A stretch of DNA of 64,000 nucleotides, taken from positions 209,067,253 through 209,131,252 of the forward strand of contig OV884060.1 in the NCBI GenBank assembly GCA_930367215.1. The letters run 5' to 3'. Both the position numbers and the translations under genes were made by a program. Within the stretch, counting starts at the first letter, position 1; the number at the start of each line of letters is the position of its first letter. This document shows positions 57,091 through 64,000 of the stretch, piece after piece. This stretch comes from Pollenia angustigena. Taxonomy: Eukaryota > Arthropoda > Insecta > Diptera > Polleniidae. The notes under the pieces were generated by a model, which was given only the letters and a program-made list of their open reading frames with translations, was not told where the DNA came from and searched no databases.

Positions 57091-58585
57091 AGTTAAAATT
57101 TTTATTATTCACACTTCTAGTGTAAAAATCAATGTACAGATGTAATGTTAAAATTGTTGTGCATAATTGAACTTCAACCCCACTGTTAATACTCGAATGT
57201 TCGATATTAAGTTATCTCAATTTATGGTAACGCCTAAAAGTATGCCTTAGTTTATGATGCCTAATAACTAAATTAATTCAGCCATATAGATAGTAACTAT
57301 AGATGAGTAAGTAGCCGTTATGCGGCGAACTTTCTAGAGCCATCTATACGTCTGGGCTAGAGTATTAATACTTGTGGCGGCTAGCATAATGAGATCATTC
57401 TAAGTTCAGACTTTGTCAAAAACTTATCACGCTAAGAAAATTATAGTTGGTGAATAAAAGCTATAAATTACGGTTGTTAAAGTGACTAAGTACTAAATAA
57501 AGGTGTTTAAATTATAAACAGTGCTAAAAGTGTCGTGATTATTTAGTTTATTTAAAGTGCAATCAAGAACTCGAAACGGTTTATTATAAAGGAAATAAAC
57601 CAAAACGTTATTGAAAGGCAGTAACGTAACAATATGTATGCTTCTGAATAAAGAACACCATAAGGTGTAAAATAGAAAAAACAAGTATGCTTGCATTCTG
57701 ATACTTAATCAAACCTTTTTTCAATAGTACTAGAGGTAGAAGTGCACAACACGAGTAAAACTAAGGCGCATGAAAAATGGCAGGTTACACAACGCTCGTT
57801 ATCAAAGTATTTTCTGTCAGCTGTTTTTTTTAAGAAATGGAAAAATTTAAGTACGCAGCTCGACAGACAACAAAGTTCTGCATCGTATAGTGATTTTTCA
57901 AGTCTTTTGCTTGAGATTTGTGATTTTGGGACACTGTTAAAACCAGGAAAGTTGATTAAATTGCATGCGTGTTCATTGACTTTTAACGGTTTTGGGAGGT
58001 TTACAATATATTTTTTTGTAGATAAACGAATTAAGATTTTACATTGATTTTTTTTTTCTGTGAAAGAGTATATAAAAAGCTAATTATGAAAATTTTTAGA
58101 AAAATTTTATTAGAAGTTTTTATGATTAAAAAATTAGTTTGAAATTAAAAAAAAGCCCGCTGAGTTCTTAAAAATGTTATACATCACGATAAAATTTGAA
58201 ATCTCTACTTTTAAATTAAAAAAAAATGTTGCGCGTTGTTGCGCCATTTTTTTATGATTTTTTGAAAATTTCATTTTTTTCTGTTTTTGCTCATCTTGCA
58301 TAGGTACATATGATAGAAACCCTTTCGTCAGTCATAAAATGTTTTGGTTGTACGTAGATGTTTTTTATTTAAATTATTACATCTACGACTAATATTACCT
58401 GTGTAAAAAAGGGATGCGCGAAACAGTAAGTAACGGGTTTTAACCACCTGTACGGCCGCTAAATGACGTTATTTTATGGAGCAAAATAAATTTACCTGTT
58501 TTGCTTAACTTTTAAAATCATTAACAACAAAAATAATATATAATAAAAAATCAAATCTGGGCTCTTGGTACTTAGTTTTTTTTTA
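57091..58585. other. Non-coding stretch, origin unclear
   Basis: The 500 bp after the foldback are less AT-biased and resemble an LTR only vaguely; no paired copy or primer-binding site was found. An ORF at 57742-58047 (101 codons, HEKWQVTQRSLSKYF near its start) matches nothing I recognise, and its coding status is unproven. Confidence 0.35.
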
Positions 58586-58858
58586 ATATATCGAGTTATA
58601 ACCGCAAAAAAAAGCTTAAGTGACAAAAAAAAAAATTTTACAGGAGAAGGTTTTTTTTATTTTATTTCATAAAAATTTTGTATGAATATTGTCGCTTGAG
58701 ATAAAATTGTTTTTGCTTTAAAATCGTAACGGTTCCTAATGTGACCATGACATTTTAGGAGATGATGCAAGTGTTGCCAATAAAGTCGTTTATTAAAAAA
58801 AACGAAAATGGAAAATGGTGTTACTTAAGCTCTTTTTGCGGTTATGACTCGATATATT
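58586..58858. mobile_element. 273-bp MITE
   Basis: ATATATCGAGTTATAACCGC on the left is inverted on the right as GCGGTTATGACTCGATATAT, continued inward by AAGCTTAAGTGAC and GTTACTTAAGCT. No coding sequence. Two short mismatched spots suggest moderate age. Confidence 0.75.
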
Positions 58859-58903
58859 GTGGTTATAGCATAAAATTGTTATCAGAACCATTTTGAAGCT
58901 TTG

Positions 58904-59257
58904 AGAGTAAAATGGAAAAAGTGTATAATACATGGCGCAACTGTAATGAGTGAGGCATTGTTGCCTATCGGGCTATTATCAGAAGAAGCGTCTGAGGCAC
59001 GAAATAAACATTTTCGGCTTTACAGGCAGAATTTTGCTAGAAAGTTTTCGAGGGTTCAGTGTTATTATAAATAGACTTTTGCTCAGTTCTGACCCACTGA
59101 TTACTAGTATAAGACCAACTCCAAAAAAAAGTCATTACCCTTTACGAAAGAAGCAATTTCTTTTATGCTTCCAACTGAACTTGGCTCTGAAGAGAATTCA
59201 GAAGAGGATTTTGAAGAAGCAGACGAAGAAGAACCATGGCACTCATCATCATCTTAG
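58904..59257 (+). pseudogene. Repeat-associated protein, C-terminal fragment
   Basis: Reading across three frames: MSEALLPIGLLSEEASEARN and KHFRLYRQNFARKFSR, then RLLLSSDPLITSIRPTPKK, then KEAISFMLPTELGSEENSEE with an acidic end and EEEPWHSSSS before TAG at 59255. The SEEAxEARNK and LLxSSDPxITSxR sequence is familiar from multi-copy uncharacterised proteins of insects, and the acidic WHS ending fits. At least two frameshifts and two stops are present. I cannot name the transposon class. Confidence 0.6.
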
Positions 59258-60299
59258 TGCAAAAGAGAAGTTATTTTAAATAAAATTGGCTGTTACCATT
59301 GTAAGTAAGTTATTATGTAAATAAGTTATACGAATATATTAATTATTTTCAGATAAATTAAATACTATAAAATACATAAAAGTCACATAAAATCTTAAAA
59401 ATTAATATGTTTTGGAAATTAGCAAAAAAAAAAAATTTTTTTTACAGGGTCGTTCCGGTGGAGGGGGGGGTTTGGAGGGATACCTCCCCCTACCCATAAA
59501 AGTTCAAAAATTTAATTTGTATAGTATTAAGGCGTTAGTAATCTATTTCTTTTAATATTTACATTTTTTTTTTAAATATTATTTTATGTAACCGCCCTCA
59601 AAAGGGGGCGGGGGCGAAAAGTGTAATTCTACGATCTCATGGGTCTAATTTTAGGTTTTTTAGCTTTCGCCGACGTTAAAAGTTGCATTTGCCAGACAAA
59701 AGTATGGGAAAACTTTAAAAAAAATTGCATTTTTAGAGGTTGGATTAGTTCTTCTAGGGGGAACCTTTTCCTCCTTGGTCCGATTTTATTTATTTTTGAG
59801 GTTTACTTGCCTATGACAATATCACATATTTCTGCCAAGTTTCATCGATCTAGGGATACTCAATAACTTTTAAGAAGCAATATAAGCTAAAACAAAAAGT
59901 AATGTCCGGCTAGATTGGCAAAAATCCCCTATGTGCTGCGGCTCCTTTTTTGTTTTTAAAGTCTTTTCGTTTTTTTGTACGGTTTCCGACTGCATGTTTT
60001 TTAACAATTCCTAATACTTTCCAATCCATATTCTATTTTTGAAACATCTTTAAAAAAAATGTATACCGAAATACATCGTTTTTATTACGATTAAAATTAT
60101 GTTGTCAACGCTAAAAAGTGCAACGTTTCGTAAAATTTCCAAATTGCTGGCTATAACCTCGTAAATAAAGTTTTTGGTAAAACGAATGTAACTATCTTTT
60201 ATCACTTTTTTATCATTTGAAATCTTAAAATCTTTACAAGCCTTCTCAAAATTGTACCCCAAATAGCAAAATTCAACTTAATCATCCTCTATATAATCG
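59258..60299. other. Non-coding stretch with G-rich patches
   Basis: GGTGGAGGGGGGGGTTTGGA near 59457 pairs loosely with CCTCCCCCTACCC, and AAAGGGGGCGGGGGCGAAA is near 59599. No gene was recognised; the ORF at 59639-59866 has no domain signature. Confidence 0.4.
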
Positions 60300-60486
60300 T
60301 AGTTTTAAAAAATGGTAGAAAAAAAAATAAAAATTGTAAAAAGCACTAAAGGCACTAGCGAAAAATTGAAAAAGCACCAAGTTAGTGCTTTTTTTAGTTC
60401 GGCACTATGGATACAATTTTGGCGTTTTGAGCCATCAAAAAGCACCATAAATAGTGCCAAAAGCACTAAGTTGACATCACTGAATA
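60300..60486 (-). repeat. hAT-type end fragment, inverted
   Basis: On the minus strand it starts CAGTGATGTCAACTTAGTGC and repeats GTGCTTTTT and AGCACTA motifs, ending ACCATTTTTTAAAAC. It matches 40281-40390. The two long opposing ORFs here are products of the repeated AAAAAGCACT phrases. Confidence 0.5.
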
Positions 60487-61206
60487 TTGTGTATGAGAAA
60501 GGCGAGAACATGTAAAGAGGATTCGTCTTGTGTTTAATAATTTGACATCTTCAAAGAACTGCGACTACCTGTTAAATAATTCCGCCTTAATTAGCAACAC
60601 TGAAACATTTTGATTCCCTTTGGCATTAGGGGTCGGTCCTTAATTTTACCCCTATAGGAGTGACTCTGTTGCGGTTATTTATTAATTGTTTTTCTTTTTG
60701 TTTTGCAAAAATCTTTCACGAATTTTAGAAACTATGAAATGCTTCCATTTCGAATCAAATAAAATACTGGGACCAAATTGTCGCATAGGTAATCGAATGA
60801 CTCGTCGAAATCTTGTTTTTTTTTTTAAATCGCCGTGTATAAATTTGAGATCATGACATTCGATAACGAATAGTCGATCGAATCTCTAGAAAGGTCATTC
60901 GATAGGCTAAGAGCGGTCATAAACATACTCAAATGTTTTTTTTTAATAACAAAACAAAAGAAATTGCATTTTGCATTATTGTGATAAATAAGAATCTAAA
61001 TTTTATCCATTGCAATATTAACACATTCATATGAATTTTCCGCTTCTAATTTTATGATTGCCGGGAACAGTTTTTCCACCAGTTATTTTATATGTATATA
61101 AAAATAAAGTATTTACATAAGTGTTGTTAGTAGTTTGGCACATGCCACCCAAATAATTATTTTCAACGATAAACTTAAAACATATACCGTCTAAAACTGA
61201 CAGTTC
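60487..61206. other. Non-coding stretch
   Basis: No gene or clear repeat recognised. Confidence 0.4.
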
Positions 61207-61214
61207 TACCAGAC

Positions 61215-62508
61215 CAGGGTTGATAAAGTTGGTACAATTGTACTTTTTTTTGGTAAAATTAAAAACTAAAAAGCACGCTGGTACCCCCGTGACTCATTTG
61301 GTACTATTTCCAAATTTTTCAAACCTACAAATTTATAATTGATATTAAATGGCAACTCGTATTAACTGTCCAATGAATATAAACGGAGTTTAGTGTTTGG
61401 TGCAAATAGTCTTGCGAAAATGTCGTTGCTTTTTTATGAAATCTAAGGAAATTCTTTTTTTTGTTGTTGGCTTTAACAAAACAGCTATGATATTTTGCAT
61501 TTGCCATTTGCACCAAACACTGAACACCACTATTGTGAATAGATTTTTGCACTTGTTCATTGAACGATTGCTTATGCCACATTCTAAATTAAGTTTCAGT
61601 GGCAGCATATAACCGTGTATTTTCTGATGATATCGAGTTTTTAAAAGATATAGGAAACCACTTCTGCAGAAGTTCTACATATTAGAAAAGACGACTTCCT
61701 CTCAATTCAAGATTATTTTGGAACGAATTCATAATATTTTCTAATATTCGTCAACAAGATGGTTGGCATGTCAAAAAGTAATCAACAGAATTTTGAAACA
61801 GTGGGAGCCCACTCCATTATTATTTTACTCCGAATTATTTTGAAAGATATTTTACAAGCGCTAAATTAAATTTTATTATATTCGGACTTTCTACTCCTTT
61901 CCTGTTTCTGCAGTACATAATGAAAATTGTATACACAATAAATTTGGAAATGCAATCCGAAGCTGCTCGTATGCACATACTTTTAGACGCTGTTTTAATT
62001 TTATTTTCGTTTAAAATTCGAGATTACATTTTGAGAAATATTCTTAAATTGTCCACAAAAAAAGACGATAAATTCTGTGTTCGAAAACGCTCTCTGGCGG
62101 CAATCAAAAATAAAAATAAATGGATTTCTCGACCCTAAAAACCGCATGATTCAGGTCTTGCTAGACCAAATACTATTTGTTTACCTCTATACTTGAATAT
62201 TTTGAAAAACTAACTATTTTAAAATAAAACCTGGGGCTCGGAATTCATTTTTGACCTAAGGTTTCTTTGGCAAAGTTTCTTGAAATGACTTATAGAACAA
62301 GAAGCGCGATATGCTTTTGACGCGAAAAAATTTTACCCACCCTATTATTATGTATAATTATTGATCATGTACATACCTTTTGTTTTTGTTTTTAAAAATA
62401 AAGTTTAAAAAATTTATAAAAAAAAAGGATTTAGTACTATTCGGGCCGAAAAAGTACTATTTTAAAAGTTCGTTGGTACGATATCGGTTTTCTCATTTAT
62501 CATCCCTG
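61215..62508 (+). mobile_element. hAT element with 8-bp target duplication
   Basis: The termini CAGGGTTGATAAA and TTTATCATCCCTG are inverted with one mismatch in the first positions, followed inward by GGTACAATTGTACTTTTTT and AAAAAGTACTATTTT. Flanks are TACCAGAC (61207-61214) and TAACAGAC (62509-62516), an 8-bp duplication with one difference, as hAT elements make. The 1294-bp interior holds only a decayed coding fragment (61920-62138). Confidence 0.8.
61920..62138 (+). pseudogene. Possible hAT transposase fragment
   Basis: The frame reads INLEMQSEAARMHILLDAVL and IRDYILRNILK. An N-x-x-x-QSE segment followed by I-H-x-L-L is typical of the helical domain of some hAT transposases. The location inside an element with hAT ends supports it. 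Neither the zinc finger nor the C-terminal SERxFS motif is present. Confidence 0.5.
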
Positions 62509-62526
62509 TAACAGACATGCCGCTTA

Positions 62527-62668
62527 CATAGCGTCTTCACCTGACAATTTTTTGTCATACCAAACATCAAACTTCATATTAAAAACACGCTGACAAAAAT
62601 TTTCGAGTTTTTTTTATATAGACTTTGACGTTTGGTATGACAAAAAATTGTCAGGTGAAGACGCTATG
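62527..62668. mobile_element. 142-bp Harbinger-type (Tourist-like) hairpin MITE
   Basis: CATAGCGTCTTCACCTGACA on the left and TGTCAGGTGAAGACGCTATG on the right pair perfectly and continue through ATTTTTTGTCATACCAAAC and its inverse. TTA flanks both sides (62524-62526 and 62669-62671), matching the 3-bp TWA target of PIF/Harbinger elements. The long perfect arms suggest recent insertion. Confidence 0.85.
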
Positions 62669-62671
62669 TTA

Positions 62672-62941
62672 TTAAGTCGAGTTGAGACTTAATCTAAAAA
62701 GTTAAAAATCTAATAGCATTCACTTACTTATGTACATATCTCTCATAAACAGGTTTGTGAACTATTTCTAATTAAAAAGCGCCGTTCCCCCAATCAAAAA
62801 GCGCTAAATAAAATTTAAATAAAAAACTTAATAAAATGTTTAAGAACTAACTTTAATTAATTACACGGCCGTCAAAAAATCATTTTAAATAATAATATAT
62901 AAAATACAAAGATTTTACAGCGCTAAATTCAAATTCGTTTT
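62672..62941. other. AT-rich non-coding stretch
   Basis: No recognisable feature. Confidence 0.4.
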
Positions 62942-62958
62942 AAATTTTTTCTATCATG

Positions 62959-63341
62959 ATAATTAGTGTATTGTGGTTATTTTGTTGAACTATTTATGGT
63001 TTTTAATCCAAATTTTTTTAATATTTTTAATTAGGCTTAAGTTCATGAAATTTTATTTTTATTAAATTATTTTTGTGAAGAAAGGAATTTTACAACATGA
63101 AAATTAATTAAAATTGTTATTGATAATCTTTCATTCTTGACGTGGCTCGGGCTCGAACCCTGGCCGGCAGGTTACAACCACTCGATCTCCTCAGATGGAT
63201 TTGCCGTCTTACACTCGCAGCCACCGACGACTGCTGACGTCACTAGTCAAACATCAATCCTTAAACCAAATTGTATTTTAACATTTGGTAGATCGAAATT
63301 TGCTTTCCTGAATAAAATTTCATGAACTTAAGCCTAATTAA
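62959..63341 (-). mobile_element. tRNA-derived SINE-like repeat, copy 2
   Basis: The direct repeat AAATTTTTTCTATCATG occurs exactly at 62942-62958 and 63342-63358, a 17-bp target duplication of retroposon type. On the minus strand a B box GGGTTCGAGCCC is preceded about 30 bp upstream by GATCGAGTGGTTGTAACC. An inverted pair, TTAATTAGGCTTAAGTTCAT and ATGAACTTAAGCCTAATTAA, brackets the tRNA-like part (63027-63339). The plus-strand ORF starting MTWLGLEPWPAG crosses the tRNA part and is not a gene. Confidence 0.7.
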
Positions 63342-63400
63342 AAATTTTTTCTATCATGTCTAGTTTTTTTATGGGCTATACTAATATTTCGACCGAAATA

Positions 63401-63717
63401 AAGCTGAAGGCGCACACCACGCGTTACTCGCTTTTTTGCAGCATACGCAGCTGTCAAAAAAGTAGAATCTGTGTAGTAAGTTACATGCGCAAAAGCGTAG
63501 ATGCCTTGAGGCGAAAAGTACGTTTACTTTCTACTTTTGTTAGCGTCACAAGCAGCGTTCGAACAAATCAGCTGATTTTGACAAATTAAATTTTAGTTTT
63601 ACTTGTGCTGCTACTGCATAAAAAGCGTTGTATGTAACTTGAAACGTAGAACGCAAGTAAGGTTATAAAAGCATGCGCTGCGTGGAGGCGAAAACGCGTG
63701 GTATGGACCTCCAGCTT
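63401..63717. mobile_element. 317-bp MITE with AAGCTGrAGG ends
   Basis: The left end AAGCTGAAGGCGCACACCAC and right end GTGGTATGGACCTCCAGCTT are inverted with a few differences and continue through GCGTTACTCGC and GCGAAAACGC. The interior is less AT-rich than the flanks. No coding sequence. Confidence 0.7.
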
Positions 63718-64000
63718 AAAGTAATTATGCTGCGTACATTTTGTCATTACTTGAGAACGATTTGTGCGATTGTGATCATTCACAAATGATTATTTTCAGA
63801 ATTAGTACGTACACATTTTCATCATTTATCAAAAATCCAGGTATATTACGAATAAAATAAGAAATGAAATCATTTAGATCAGTCAACAAAATGTTAACTA
63901 GACGCTATTGAATAAGTTTTTGGATTCAGCACGCTAAAGTCAATTAAAATCAATTTTTTTTTTGTGCCGAGCAGGGTTAATAATATTAATAACATTTTTA
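63718..64000. other. Terminal stretch without recognised feature
   Basis: AT-rich sequence to the window end; nothing recognised. Confidence 0.4.

Noticed and set aside
57091..57600. Solo LTR after the foldback element
   Set aside because: Composition is suggestive, but neither a second copy nor clear terminal bases or target duplication could be found.
57742..58047. ORF of 101 codons as a host gene
   Set aside because: Nothing recognisable, no splice sites assessed as convincing; left as unproven.

Overview
The window looks like AT-rich nuclear DNA from a fly (Diptera, probably a brachyceran or calyptrate with a repeat-rich genome). Reasons: a spliced insect-type fatty acyl-CoA reductase gene with GT-AG introns; Tc1/mariner, pogo-like, hAT and Jockey-like LINE remnants; tRNA-derived SINE-like repeats; many terminal-inverted-repeat (TIR) mini-elements; and no bacterial gene organisation. 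The species cannot be named from the sequence alone.

The only host gene I can support is the 5' part of a fatty acyl-CoA reductase on the minus strand (coding exons 2483-2680 and 1901-2405). Its third coding exon is not visible in the window, so an intron of at least 1.9 kb runs off the left edge. Almost everything else is repeat. From 1 to 28 kb there is a patchwork of nested TIR elements, several inserted into each other, including a self-nested MITE at 1013-1509, a MITE inside a MITE at 7512-7970, a pogo-like deletion derivative at 13077-14334, two hAT remnants, LINE fragments, a 250-bp (CATA)n microsatellite and a degenerate satellite of roughly 118 bp at 19180-21560.

The centre is a large direct tandem duplication. 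Copy 1 is 28561-42033 and copy 2 is 42034-55896. Each copy carries the same series: a TIR element with a broken repeat-associated protein gene, a tandem-repeat-bearing dispersed repeat, a frameshifted LINE reverse transcriptase, a tRNA-like repeat, a 135-bp hairpin, a CATA-ended repeat, a dead mariner-like element and a 783-bp TIR element. Copy 2 also has a 382-bp TIR element with TA target duplication inside the reverse transcriptase. Both outer breakpoints lie inside transposons and share only 3 bp. Tandem duplication in the genome and two haplotypes joined end to end by an assembler both remain possible.

The right edge of the duplication lies in a 1497-bp foldback element (55585-57081) with a 9-bp target-site duplication. 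It contains further palindromes, the innermost being three 82-bp repeats facing three inverted copies. From 57 to 64 kb there are more remnants: a broken repeat protein, a hAT element with near-perfect 8-bp target duplications, a 142-bp Harbinger-type hairpin, a SINE-like repeat with 17-bp direct repeats, and another MITE. I see no intact transposase or polymerase and no confirmed RNA gene.
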